A DNA stretch of 43,628 nucleotides from Beroe ovata (GCA_946803715.1 CAMPET010000007.1:616990-660617); one strand, 5' to 3'; shown: positions 27,295-38,639, numbered from the stretch's first letter. The notes: generated by a model from the letters alone, not told the origin. Numbers and translations: made by a program.

Positions 27295-30292
27295 TCTAAA
27301 TAGCTGCCACCTTCTATACGACTTAAAACTTCATTTGATAATTCCCAAAAGTTACCACTATCACATACACCCGAACAAATGGTCCGGATCTTATGATTCT
27401 CCAATTTACTTTTAAAATCATTCATCGAGGTGGCATTCCTAACATCACTTGGAAGCTTATTCCAATACATCATAACACGATCGTTAATAAAATTCCTAAA
27501 GAGACGTGAAATTTGTGTACCTTTGCTCTTCCTAGGCTTACACACTAAATTCATACCAGATCTACTAAAGTTGAACACGCCACTCAAACTAGACACTCCA
27601 TTACAAACTTTGAAAACTTCAATCAGATCGCCCCTCGATCGACGCTCAGCCAGTGTGGTCAGCTTCAGAACCCGCAGGCGCTCAGAATATGGCAGCAAGC
27701 CTACCTCTTCAATCATCCTGGTAAAGCGTCTCTGGACGCCCTCGATCTTCAATATCAACGACCAGTTACCATGCTCTGCTGCTGGATTCCAAAGCTGAAC
27801 ACAATATTCGAGGTGCGGTCTGATCAAAGACTTATAGACTCTCAACATGAGTGACCTTTCCCTGCTAATCAAATTCCTAGCGATCCAACATATAATCTGA
27901 TTTGCTTTGCTGATGCATGAATTAATCTGGTCATTCCAAAGCAAGGTGCCAGAGGTAAGGACACCTAGGTCTTTTTCCTGTTCAGTTTTTTTCATGTCCA
28001 CGCCATTTAATGAATAGTTCAAACATTGATTACTATTGAAATGCAAATGTAGCACTTTGCATTTATCCAGATTAAACTCTAGAAGCCACATCTTTTCCCA
28101 TTCTTCCAGGGACTTCAAGTCATTATCAACTAAATCTTTATTCAATACATTGGATATAAGCTTTAAGTCATCAGCAAAAATTTTTACAGCACTCTTAACA
28201 CTATCAGGAAGATCATTAATGTACAAAATGAAGAGCAGTGGACCCAACACTGAACCCTGTGGGATCCCCGAAAGCACTGCTTTGAATGAAGAGAACTGTC
28301 CCCCAACTGAGACTCTGAACGTTCTATCTGTCAAAAAATCTTTAATTACATCTAGAACTTTACCATCTATACCTAAACTTTGTAACTTTAAAATCAACCT
28401 TTTATGTGGGACTCTGTCAAAGGCCTTACTAAAGTCAAAAAATAATAAGTCAACTGGGACCCCTTCATCTAAAAGACCTAAAATATTATCATATGTTTCT
28501 AGCAAATTTGTTAAACACGATTTACCTTTCACAAATCCATGTTGATTAGAACTTATTTTACTCTCTACAAAATCTACAATAGGGGATCTTAGAATTTTTT
28601 CATACACTTTACAAATGATACATGTTAGAGAAACAGGCCGATAATTTAAAGGATCTGTCTTTGAGTCTTTTTTGAATAATGCTGATAAGTTAGCTGCTTT
28701 CCATATTTCAGGCAACTTTCCACTATCAGTACACTTTCTAAATAATTTAACAACAGCATTTACAAAAGATGGATCACCAGCTAGCGACTTGAGCAACTTG
28801 GGGTGAATACCATCTGGACCAATACTTTTAAAACAGTCTAACTGCTCAAGTTCTTTTTTCACCATATCAAAACTGATAGTTATATCCTCAAGAATATCAG
28901 ACGATCTTGTTTTAAGATCAGGGTTCTCCACATCGGGCATGTGCTCAGGCTCTTGAACAAATACTGAACTGAAGGCTTCAGCCAAGGCTTCTGCACTGTC
29001 AGCAGCACTGCTGGTTCTTGAGCCATCACCCCTGTCCAACATGGGGACTCCTGTTTTCAATTGTCTTCGATTCCTGAGATAACTATAGAAACCTTTACAA
29101 TTTGTTTTCAAATTATTCGTGAGTTTCCTCTCATAACTAGATTTAAGTCTAAATTCTTCATCTGAATATAACTTGTCCTTAGTCATAGCACAGTTAAAGT
29201 TTTCCTTAGTGGGATATTCATTGAAAACGTTCCAGGCTTTATCTTTATTTTTCCTCATACGTTTCAATGCAGAATTAGACCAGGGTAAGTCTAGGGGTCT
29301 GTTTTGGGTGTCGAAACGAGACACCGGGACGATACCAGAAACTTCGTTAAGCTTTCCCTGGAGCTCATTCCACAATCCTTCAGAATCCAAATCTTCACTT
29401 GAAAAACTCCAATTTATATTTTGTAAACTATACTTCAATAAATCCTCAGAGGAAGTTTTTGACCAGGAGGGTTTTTTAATGGCTCTCTTAGTTACCTTAA
29501 TGGGCTTGTTCAATGAAATACCAAGCTCAATTTTCATGGACACGTGGTCACTCTTTCCCAAGCTGGAAAGTAAATTTACACTAGAGACTAAAGCATCGTT
29601 AGTGAAAAGAACTTGATCAAGCAGGCTCTCTTGGAGAACCCCCTTGACCATTCTCCGCCGTGTTATTTGATTGACCAAGCTCCATTTCAGGCCAAGTTGG
29701 TTAAAAGCATCAATATATTCTAACTGTTTCAAAAGTAACTTGTTATTTGTATTGCAATTTACACTTCTCAAACAACTAGTTTCCCAACAAATATCAGGTA
29801 AGTTTAAATCACCAACGAGAATTGTTTCAAATAAATTACTCTCATCACAAATATCTTTAATGCATGACAGTAATACATTATCTAATACATTGCTCAAATT
29901 TGGAGACCTATAAATACAAGCTAAACAAAATTTACCTATATTGCTATCAATTTCTATTGCTAGTGAGTCAGGAGCATTATTACCAAAAGATTGAATGAAG
30001 TTTATACTGAGATCTTCCCTGTAGTATATAATCGATCCACCCCCACCACTGAACTCTTCAAAATCGTCTTCATGTATGTCAAAATCTCTATCTTTTCTAC
30101 AAAATTTATATCCATTGATAGATAACTCAGAATCTGAAATGCTACTATTTAAATGAGTTTCTGTGATACAAATAAAGTCTATGTTACTATAGATGGATAC
30201 ACAATGTTTGAGCTCATCAAGTTTGTTCAACAACCCACTAGCATTGGTGTAGAATATATTGGGGAAGCTTACTACTTCTTGGCCATTCTCTT
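27295..30292 (-). mobile_element. CR1-clade LINE ORF2: AP endonuclease plus reverse transcriptase
   Basis: A reading frame of about 990 codons on the minus strand, without stops until the N at 27294. The N-terminus has the AP-endonuclease signature (TNASGLLNKLDEL, then ITETHL, GDLNLPD near residue 140 and SDH near 228). Reverse transcriptase follows at about 450-750 (YRPVSLTC, FDFSKAFDRVPH, GIPQGSVLGPLLF and catalytic FADD near residue 688), then the usual non-LTR C-terminal region ending in a Trp-rich MMYWNKLP segment. No ATG fits the start. The frame stays open upstream into the overlapping ORF1 end, so translation may depend on re-initiation or an upstream frame. The lack of frameshifts suggests a fairly young copy. 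The 3' end is cut at the assembly join. Confidence 0.92.
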
Positions 30293-31087
30293 CCTTCTCT
30301 CCTGTCTTGCCTGAAAATTCGCCCTCCTATCTGCCGCACACAAATCATTATTGATCCAATGGCCACTGTCTGTCTGTAGACCCTTACCATCCCTGGTCCA
30401 GTCCTCAACAAGCTTCTCATCATTCAATTTTATGATGAGGGGTCTGCAGTAATTCTCCTTTGTCTCATCAATCTTTCCAGCCCTCCAACACACTTCAAAG
30501 TCCTCTGTTGTCATGCCTAACACATCCTTACAGAAGTCTGTGTCCTCTTTTTTCTTTTCCTCCTTAGAGAGGTCCTTGTTTGGTTCAGGTACACTGAGAA
30601 CCACAACATTCAGCCTTCTCTTCTCTCTCTCAACTCTATCAGCATCTAATTTTCTTACCACATTTTCAACAACTGTTTTAGATGACTGTGTCAATGAGGC
30701 CTGCTCGATGACCTTCTTCTGACTCTCCTTGGTCACATCAGCATAACTCTTCACTGCGTCCTGCATATCCTCCTTAGAACACACAGAACTTGGCAGCAAT
30801 TTCTTTATTGCATTTTCTACAGAAACTTTTATTACAGGCTGAATAGCGTGAAGCTCATCCCGTAGTAGCACTTTCATGGTAGCACAGTCTGGGGTGGAAA
30901 TTTGACCTGATACTGACTCTTTTTCCTTATATGAATAAGGACAGGTATAGCAATCAGGGCACTGCCACCTATCTAGAGAGCTGACCATTTCTTCTGTTAA
31001 ACCTCTTAACCCCACACAACACAAATGCCAATATTCAGAACAGAACTGACACTCCACTGAAAGCTCACCTTCCTTGTACTCCTTACA
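30272..31087 (-). mobile_element. CR1-clade LINE ORF1 with PHD-type zinc finger (5' part lost in a gap)
   Basis: About 270 residues are visible. They start with a truncated PHD finger (CKEYKEG..., CQFCSEYWHLCC, WQCPDC), followed by a helical region and the RRLNVVVLSVPEPNK type segment common to CR1/L2 ORF1 proteins, ending in a basic QERRKRMAKK. ORF1 proteins of this clade bind RNA and chaperone nucleic acids. The stop at 30272-30274 overlaps the open ORF2 frame by a few codons in another register. The N-terminus lies in the gap 31088-32055. Confidence 0.88.
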
Positions 31088-32055
31088 NNNNNNNNNNNNN
31101 NNNNNNNNNNNNNNNNNNNNNNNNNNNNNNNNNNNNNNNNNNNNNNNNNNNNNNNNNNNNNNNNNNNNNNNNNNNNNNNNNNNNNNNNNNNNNNNNNNNN
31201 NNNNNNNNNNNNNNNNNNNNNNNNNNNNNNNNNNNNNNNNNNNNNNNNNNNNNNNNNNNNNNNNNNNNNNNNNNNNNNNNNNNNNNNNNNNNNNNNNNNN
31301 NNNNNNNNNNNNNNNNNNNNNNNNNNNNNNNNNNNNNNNNNNNNNNNNNNNNNNNNNNNNNNNNNNNNNNNNNNNNNNNNNNNNNNNNNNNNNNNNNNNN
31401 NNNNNNNNNNNNNNNNNNNNNNNNNNNNNNNNNNNNNNNNNNNNNNNNNNNNNNNNNNNNNNNNNNNNNNNNNNNNNNNNNNNNNNNNNNNNNNNNNNNN
31501 NNNNNNNNNNNNNNNNNNNNNNNNNNNNNNNNNNNNNNNNNNNNNNNNNNNNNNNNNNNNNNNNNNNNNNNNNNNNNNNNNNNNNNNNNNNNNNNNNNNN
31601 NNNNNNNNNNNNNNNNNNNNNNNNNNNNNNNNNNNNNNNNNNNNNNNNNNNNNNNNNNNNNNNNNNNNNNNNNNNNNNNNNNNNNNNNNNNNNNNNNNNN
31701 NNNNNNNNNNNNNNNNNNNNNNNNNNNNNNNNNNNNNNNNNNNNNNNNNNNNNNNNNNNNNNNNNNNNNNNNNNNNNNNNNNNNNNNNNNNNNNNNNNNN
31801 NNNNNNNNNNNNNNNNNNNNNNNNNNNNNNNNNNNNNNNNNNNNNNNNNNNNNNNNNNNNNNNNNNNNNNNNNNNNNNNNNNNNNNNNNNNNNNNNNNNN
31901 NNNNNNNNNNNNNNNNNNNNNNNNNNNNNNNNNNNNNNNNNNNNNNNNNNNNNNNNNNNNNNNNNNNNNNNNNNNNNNNNNNNNNNNNNNNNNNNNNNNN
32001 NNNNNNNNNNNNNNNNNNNNNNNNNNNNNNNNNNNNNNNNNNNNNNNNNNNNNNN
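31088..32055. other. 968-base assembly gap
   Basis: A run of N that removes the LINE ORF1 start and 5' UTR and the left border of the following sequence. Confidence 1.
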
Positions 32056-32170
32056 TTACCCTCTTGTTCCATGGCCATATTTTCACTGATATATTTCACT
32101 CATATTTTATTTCTGACATTTTTTCCTGACATTTTGACCCATTTTCTGATATATTACAGTGAAATTTATA
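32056..32170. repeat. AT-rich repeat shared with 36420-36510
   Basis: TTGTTCCATGGCCATATTTT and CACTGATATATTTCACT here are the approximate reverse complement of GTGATATATATGGGCATGGA and ACAAGACGGCCAAAAAAA, which occur twice at 36425-36508. Confidence 0.6.
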
Positions 32171-32227
32171 TCAAAAACCTGGCACATATTTTTTTGAAAA
32201 TATCACCTTTCTGACTTATTTCAGTGA

Positions 32228-32500
32228 GCTCTCTTTCTGCGACTGTACACGTGACTAGTCACGTGGGTTTATCTGGCCAATTACAAGCGTCGCAGCAAAC
32301 AGGGTAATACCAAACAGCGCGCGCACTATGCGCTAGCTGAAGTTTGTCCCCTATTTGCAGAAAACAGAGGACTGAGGAAATCAAAAAATTTTCTGTCCTC
32401 ATTTTTCTGATGATTATGGTCCAGATGAATTCCCTTTTTACATCGGGCAAGTGTTGTAGCGGTTTTGTGTCGGGCAAGTGTTTTAGCGGTTTTTTATAAT
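32228..32500 (+). mobile_element. tRNA-derived SINE-like repeat, copy 2
   Basis: The left part (TCTGCGACTGTACACGTGAC, then AGTCACGTGGGTTTATCTGG and CAAGCGTCGCAG) matches 26968-27095 in the same orientation. CAGATGAATTC, CATCGGGCAAGTG and TTGTAGCGG align with the A-box region of copy 1. It lies on the other side of the LINE and gap. Confidence 0.6.
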
Positions 32501-32659
32501 GTCCAATGATCTTTCACTTTGCCATCTCCCGGGAATCGGGTCCTACTGGTCGAACTTTTTAACGTAGATTTTGCTACCCTGTATGTATGTCACTTATCAG
32601 ACAAACCCAAATATGTTCCCGTTATGTTGCCACCATGATGAGGGAGCAGTGTGAACTGT

Positions 32660-32740
32660 GTTTTGTGTATACTATGCACTGCATACTGGAGACTATACAC
32701 TGCATACTCGAGACTATACACTGTATAGTGTAAACACAGG
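32660..32740. repeat. About 22-bp tandem repeat (TATACACTGCATACTCGAGAC)
   Basis: Three imperfect units, TATGCACTGCATACTGGAGAC, TATACACTGCATACTCGAGAC and TATACACTGTATAGTG. Confidence 0.75.
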
Positions 32741-33044
32741 GTATACCTACATTCACAATGAATCAGTTATTTAACGATAATATTAAGGCTTACCAGCTAT
32801 CAGTATTCAGTATCATACCACATTTCACTGAACAATTTGCCTCAATGATCTTAATTGATGGCAAACAGCTCCGTATTTCTCAGACAGTCAATATCGACAC
32901 TTCGTTGCGTTCCACTGTTCAAATGCCATATCTGATCAGAAGATGAGGAAAACTTTGCCAATTGTTGAATTCAGATCCGTTTTCTCATCGAGAAACGGTA
33001 AACTAACCCTACTAATTATAACCGTGATAAATTCATTTTGCAAA

Positions 33045-33121
33045 GCAAGGACTTAGCCTGATGGTATACACACTGTGCTATACATCGGATCATCCGGGTT
33101 CGAATCCCGTCGATGGCGAGC
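33045..33121 (+). mobile_element. tRNA-derived SINE head
   Basis: A box-like TTAGCCTGATGGTATA and a perfect B box, GGTTCGAATCC, are spaced as in a tRNA, and the T-arm core CGGG-TTCGAAT-CCCG forms. The 5' end does not pair with CGATGGC, so there is no acceptor stem and it is not a functional tRNA. A T-rich stretch follows. Confidence 0.6.
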
Positions 33122-33480
33122 TTTTCCATCAAGCTGAATTTTGCAACACTGAATGTCTAGGGCTGGTAGTCGGTCATTTGGCCTAACTGGACATTTGGCC
33201 TAACTAGGGCTCATCGGCTATCATCACAGAACAGTTTTCACGGTGATAAGTGTACACTGTACACTCTACAGTCTAGAATCTGCACTCTACACACAGGGAA
33301 TTTATACATCCACTATTGAATTTATACCTCCACTATGGAATATACATCCACTATCATAGAATGTGTAATTTATCGATCACTCGATTCCCTATCACAGTAC
33401 CACTCACCGATCTTCAATAGCAGATTACTACGTATTTGTCAGAATGTTAGGGAGTCAGGGACACACGGCCAGTTCACAAT

Positions 33481-34166
33481 GTGATTAGGCTATCAACTTC
33501 TGTGACAGAGTGGTCTGTACGGAACCCCACGGTTTCGATTCCTTGTTTAACACTTCCCTGCATTCCAATTCCCTGCATTCCACTGGTAAAATGTATCTAA
33601 TCGACAGATGATAAAAACTTCGTCAATTTCTAAATTCAATCCCGTTCTCATCGAGATAATGACCCACAGTTCTTTCCAAATATAAACTTCATAGATTCAA
33701 ATTCGCTTTGAATATGGTTTAATGGTATAGAGGTATGACCAGTGGTTAATCAGTCGATTGAATGGTGTTCAAATCCCACTATTGGCGATTTTTTTACTCT
33801 ACTTTGTTTGTTGTCCTCGGTGTATACTGACTATCATACACTTGTATCTGTCAAGTCTTCACTGTGAAGTATGGGGTGGTCCGACTTCCAGCAGCCATTT
33901 GCCTAGTAATGGCTATGTCGTAGGTAGGTAGGTATGTCATGAAATTGGATATTTCATTCCCCTATCAACTTATTTCATGTGATGTGTGCTTAATAGTGCT
34001 TCCTGTAGCCAAAAAGTGAGCAATGCGCATATCATGGACTGATAATAGCCCGGCTATCCTTGTTGTTGGCTATGGGCTCAAGATATTTTCGGTATATCTT
34101 ACTATAATTAAGTAATTACTTACAGACCGCTTTGTCACAGAAGTTGATAGCCTAATCACACATTAA
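33481..34166. mobile_element. Element bounded by inverted tRNA-like ends
   Basis: GTGATTAGGCTATCAACTTC and TGTGACAGAGTGGTCTGT at 33481-33520 recur inverted as ACAGACCGCTTTGTCACAGA and AGTTGATAGCCTAATCACAC at about 34125-34166. The left copy continues into a B box, GGTTTCGATTCC (33531-33542). The interior contains a further SINE copy at 33700-33822. Confidence 0.6.
33700..33822 (+). mobile_element. SINE-like repeat, copy 3
   Basis: AATGGTGTTCAAATCCCACT, ATTGGCGATTTTTTTACTC and TTGTTGTCCTCGGTG match the 3' part of copy 1 (27220-27293). The B box is degenerate. Confidence 0.6.
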
Positions 34167-34682
34167 GAACTGCTACTTTATCATTTGAAACTATGATACT
34201 TACTGACCACCTCTATGTTACTTACTGACCTCTGGCCCCTGGAGAACTGCTGCTGAGTCCGAACTCTGCGGCGCAGGACTCTAGGGCAGATTTTTGGGTG
34301 GACCTCTTCACTTGCATACATGACCTCATTAGAGTTACACATCGAGTTGGGAGCTGGGGATACTACTTCTCGAGTTAGGAGCTAGCGATACTAAATCTCG
34401 GGTACGAAATGGATAATGGGTAGGTGGACATGGTAGTTACCTATATAGTACACATCTGCAATAACCTTATGCCTAATTTGGGTGGATCACATGACTGTGC
34501 AGTTTGTACGGTGTACTCTGTACACTGTGCGGCTGTATGAGTTGGGTATTCCAGTCAGTGGATTTTCATAGATTGAAAATGCGACTGTTGAACTCTCACC
34601 CACCTGAATGAATCCCCTTATGACGTGGTCACCCAACATATGATCGAGAATATGACATACTGCTCCTACTGTTTATGATCTA

Positions 34683-34800
34683 TATGATTGCATTTGTCAT
34701 ACCGGCTGTGTGTCGTACCGGCTGCGTGCGGGTTCGATTCCTAGCATGGAAAACTTTTTGATTATAAATTTTTTCACTGAATGTAAACCCGTTATCACAG
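34683..34800 (+). mobile_element. SINE-like repeat, copy 4
   Basis: B box GGTTCGATTCC at 34731-34741, followed by GGAAAACTTTTTGATT and a tail (TTTTCACTGAATGTAAACCC) shared in form with 36233-36290. Confidence 0.5.
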
Positions 34801-35049
34801 GTCACTGTACGTTGTACAGTGTACAGATTCCTCAATCAAGACTGATGAGTGTAAAGTGTACGGTATTGATAGTGTACACAGTACACACACACAAACACAC
34901 GGCATGAATTTTTAATAGCCATAGACTATGGAATGGGATGTTTCTCGATAAAACGGAAAACTCACCTCCTTTCATACAGAATATGTTTCGATAGTTTATA
35001 AGATTCTGCATATCATCACTCAATCGATTGCCTATGGTTTCAACTTCAC

Positions 35050-36148
35050 TTTGTAATTGTGTCCATTGTGTTCATCAATAAGAAACTGAAAATGTCTGAT
35101 GCACGTTTAATGTACGTATAATGGACGTCCATTAGACACTCCACTCATCATGAATATTTGATATTTTTGTCCTTTGTACACCAATGTAATGGACACAATG
35201 GACACAATTTGTCCATTTTCCATGTCCAATGGACATGTTCAATAGACACAATGGACATCGATCTTGTGCATCTGGGTGGACACAATGGACACATCTACAA
35301 ATCCGCCCTTGTTCATGGACATCAAAATGGTTAATTTAGTCAAATGGACACAATGGACAAATATTGACCAATGGACACAGTGTCCAATGCACATGTAAAT
35401 TGGACTCACTTGATACATCGTTGATATTAGATTCATCGTGTCCACTGAATACAATATGTCTATTGTTCACATGACGTTCACTGCACACAATAAAACCTAT
35501 GTCTATTGTGCACAAATTCGTTTATTGTACACAGTTTGTCCATTGGGCACAGCATGTCCATTGGACACAATACGTCTATTGGGTTAGAGTAAGGGTTAGG
35601 GTTTCCCATGGAAATATTATATCCGATGAACATTTTGATGTTAATGGACATCTTTCGTCCAATGGTCATATTGTGACCAGTGCAAATGCTGTGTGCAATA
35701 GGCACACTGTGTCCAATCTACATTTGCGTGTCCAATGGGCATATTTTGTCTTATGGGCATATTATGTCCAGTGGACATGCTGTGTCCAATGGACTTCGTG
35801 TGTCCAATGGACATGTTTATTGCACACACTGTGTCCATCGATCAATGTTTGCCCATTGTGTCCATTAGACTAAAATACTAGTTTGATGTCCATCAACAAG
35901 GGCGGATTTGTAGATGTGTCCATTGTGTCCACCCAGATGCACAAGATCGATGTCCGTTATGTACATTGAACATGTCCATTAGACATCGAAAATGCACAAA
36001 TTGCGTCCATTGTGTCCACTGGTGTGCAATGGACAAAAAATACCAAATTTTCATACTGAGTGGAGTGTCTAATGGACGTCCAATGAACGTGCATTAGACG
36101 TCCATTAGACGTTTTCTTATTGATGGACACAATGGACACAATTACAAA
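35050..36148. mobile_element. Fold-back DNA element with about 270-bp inverted arms of TGGACA-type repeats
   Basis: Ends TTTGTAATTGTGTCCATTGT and ATGGACACAATTACAAA mirror each other. The arms (about 35050-35330 and 35880-36148) are inverted copies sharing GACATCGATCTTGTGCATCT, GGGTGGACACAATGGACACA, TCTACAAATCCGCCCTTGTT and ATGGACGTCCATTAGAC. Both arms and the centre are packed with TGGACA/TGTCCA and ATTGTGTCCATTG units. No protein is encoded. The architecture matches known fold-back elements, long inverted arms made of short internal repeats. Confidence 0.8.
35580..35608 (+). repeat. Interstitial telomere-like TTAGGG patch
   Basis: GGGTTAGAGTAAGGGTTAGG contains two TTAGGG-type units and one variant. 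It lies inside the fold-back element and is too short for a telomere. Confidence 0.5.
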
Positions 36149-36183
36149 TCTTATGACCCTTTTGCCTGACTATGATATTATTG

Positions 36184-36300
36184 TGGTGTAGGCCCTCGCC
36201 ACTGTTACCAATAACTTGGGTTCGATTCCTATAGGTGGTTTTTTCATTTTTTTCGCACTTGAACGCAAGCCCACTATCACACCACATTTCACTATCTGAT
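36184..36300 (+). mobile_element. SINE-like repeat, copy 5
   Basis: GTAGGCCCTCGCCACTG, then B box GGGTTCGATTCCT (36218-36230), a T-run, and CACTATCACACCACATTTCA, a tail also seen near 32815. Confidence 0.5.
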
Positions 36301-36424
36301 CAGCAACTCACCAGCAAGTTGATTGATATTGTTGTTTTCAGGACACATACACTGTATATTACACGTACATTCATTACACTCACATTCATTGTATTCAATT
36401 GGAACGAAGCATCGTTGATAGCAG

Positions 36425-36510
36425 TGATATATATGGGCATGGAACAAGACGGCCAAAAAAATAATAACAGTGATATATATGGGCATGGAACAACACGGCC
36501 AAAAAAATAT
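36425..36510 (+). repeat. Two-copy 48-bp tandem repeat
   Basis: GTGATATATATGGGCATGGA followed by ACAA(G/C)ACGGCCAAAAAAAT occurs twice in a row. An N at 36527 follows shortly after. Confidence 0.8.
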
Positions 36511-36560
36511 TTTTTTTGGATAAATTNAGGAATACCAGAAATTTCCTTCAAATTCTTATA

Positions 36561-38526
36561 TTGAAGCTGTTATCGATGTAACGTGTCGGTATGGAATCCT
36601 CACAGAAATTTCCCACGGACACTTGCACTGTTAGCGTAGGGGTGTGTGTAACATTAATCTTGCAGTGAAGGATATGAACAGAATTATTTCGCGACCCATT
36701 ATCAGGGGGCTGGCAAGCCCCCCGCGGCATCTGTANCCAAGAACCCGATGACTGAGACAATTTTAGAAATATTTCTTCAGTGTATTGCCGAGGATCTTGA
36801 ACTCTTCATTGTTTCTCTGAAACATTGGCAAAAAACTCATATACACAGACTAAGACTAAGAGCTAATAATTTTATGGAAAAATCGCAAGATTTTACAGTA
36901 TGGACACTGGTCTACCTATACTTTAAACTCGCCAAACCACGTGTCACGAAATGCACGTAGAATGGGTGATATCTAAGGATCTAAGATATAATTCTGCTAA
37001 TCACCCGATAATCCTTTCGACGTGAACACGAACAGAGCTGATGTCCTGAGAATACATCGCTTCTTGGGCGGTCAGTTGCTTCTTGTTACCCCACAGGCCA
37101 GATGGAACGTTACACGTGACACCTAAAAGTTTACACGCATCACTCACTCCAAGTCCAAGTCTAAGACAATCAGAGAATAAATAAGTACAATGACCTATGT
37201 AGGTTCTAGCAAGATTGGAGGATCTTGTCTCTGATGCATAAGGACAAATTGTGAGTAGCAATATTTCAAGATGGTCCTTGACTCAAGTCCCGGCGAAAAT
37301 GGTCGCGGTCAAATTATGGTGTCGCACTAGTGTCATTTTAGTGTCACATTTAGTAGCATTTCTGTCACATTTAGAATCATATCTGTATCATTACGGTATC
37401 GCACCAGTATCGCACAAATGTCGCAAGGTGCTGCACCAGTGTCATCGGTGACGATATAATACTCTTGACGGTTACCGTTACGCAATATTGCATCAATAAT
37501 GATAGCTGACAATGTCACCTTCTTGGAAAACATCCGCTAGTAGGAATCCCTTGTCCGCCAGGACTTTGTCGCCGGGTGACAGTAGATTGGCCCAATCAGT
37601 TGCGACAACCAGTTCTTAACCAGAGGTACTACCAGGGTATACCTTCGAAACCCGTGCGATGCTGCCACTCAGTAAAACCCACGCTACGGCTAAGAACGTA
37701 ACTGAATGCGTACCTAAAGGAAAATATAATTAATGGAATGTTACACTACTGAATAAACAATCTATATCATAATTTGGTTGTTGGTTTGTTTGCTTGACCG
37801 GTTGCACGTCACGAAATGGAGTATGTTGCAGTGTTGCGCGTGCAGATTTCGAACTAGAATGCGCGTTGCCATGGCCTCGTGCTACTATACTATTCTAATA
37901 GTGGTAAGTGGATTGAGAGCTCATTTCCAATTATGCCGCTTTGATTAAGTTGCTCTTGATAAGTTCTTTTTCACTTTTCAGGAACAATGCACGCCATGCT
38001 GATAGCAGCGTCGATTGCTGATTTAATCTTGTGTTGTTGAATCTGCTCTGCGTTCATTTTTTGACCCACGGTTAAATGCGACGCTTTATCACTATCAGCA
38101 TACACTATGCAAATTTGAACGAAACCCAAATAACGGGGCAAGTATAATGTCACGGTGCCAATCAGAAGAAATGGCCGATTTGTTTGAAAGCGCTCCTTCA
38201 CAAAATGAACGTTCCAATATCGTAGTATAGTTGAGTAGTTGAGATTTGACGTCTCAAAACCTCAATCGACAGGAAAACGCATCATTGTGCTGTTTTCGAT
38301 TTATGTTGTGCTGCATCCGATATGGCTCAATGGGTAGTGCTTCACGTCCACTTGACTGGTTTTCTAATGATCTTACTACTTATAATGGGTCGCGAAATAA
38401 TTCTGTTCATATCCTTCACTGCAAGATTAATGCTACACACACCCACACGCTAACAGTGCAAGACGTGTCCGTGGGAAATTTCTGTGAGAATTTCATACCG
38501 ACACGTTACATCGATAACAGCTTCAA
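36561..38526. mobile_element. DDE-type DNA transposon remnant with about 145-bp terminal inverted repeats
   Basis: The left end (36561-36702, starting TTGAAGCTGTTATCGATGTA) and right end (38384-38526, ending ATCGATAACAGCTTCAA) are inverted copies that also share CGTGTCGGTATG, CACAGAAATTTCCCACGGAC, TAATCTTGCAGTGAAGGATA and GACCCATTAT. The minus-strand interior encodes pieces of a DDE_Tnp_4-type transposase (see the separate entry), so the ends and the transposase belong together. No other gene is seen inside. N at 36736 marks a join within the left part. Confidence 0.78.
37000..37610 (-). pseudogene. Degenerate DDE_Tnp_4-like (Harbinger/ISL2EU-type) transposase
   Basis: Two minus-strand stretches in family order: LSPGDKVLADKGFLLADVF (about 37580-37520), carrying a catalytic Asp in the ADKGF motif, and VTCNVPSGLWGNKKQL followed by ISSVRVHVERIIG (about 37120-37005), the RIHVERAIGR motif of this superfamily. 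They are in different registers, separated by unrelated sequence, and stop codons flank them; the frame ends directly after HVERIIG. The N-terminal catalytic region and any DNA-binding domain are not recognisable. Between Harbinger and ISL2EU I cannot decide without the complete domain. Confidence 0.72.
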
Positions 38527-38639
38527 TTTATTTTGACTGTGAGTAAGATAATCACGTAAAAATGAAACTGAAAGGGAAGTTCCCTATCTTTATTATCTTA
38601 CCTCTTTGCTGGACATCGATATGCAATTCTCGTCACCCA

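Noticed and set aside
30272-32086. A very long frame across the assembly gap
   Set aside because: Most of it is N; only the ORF1 part left of the gap is real evidence.
33045-33121. Possible functional tRNA gene with a perfect B box
   Set aside because: The 5' and 3' ends do not pair as an acceptor stem, the T-stem has a mismatch at its base, and similar incomplete heads recur nearby; SINE-derived is more likely.
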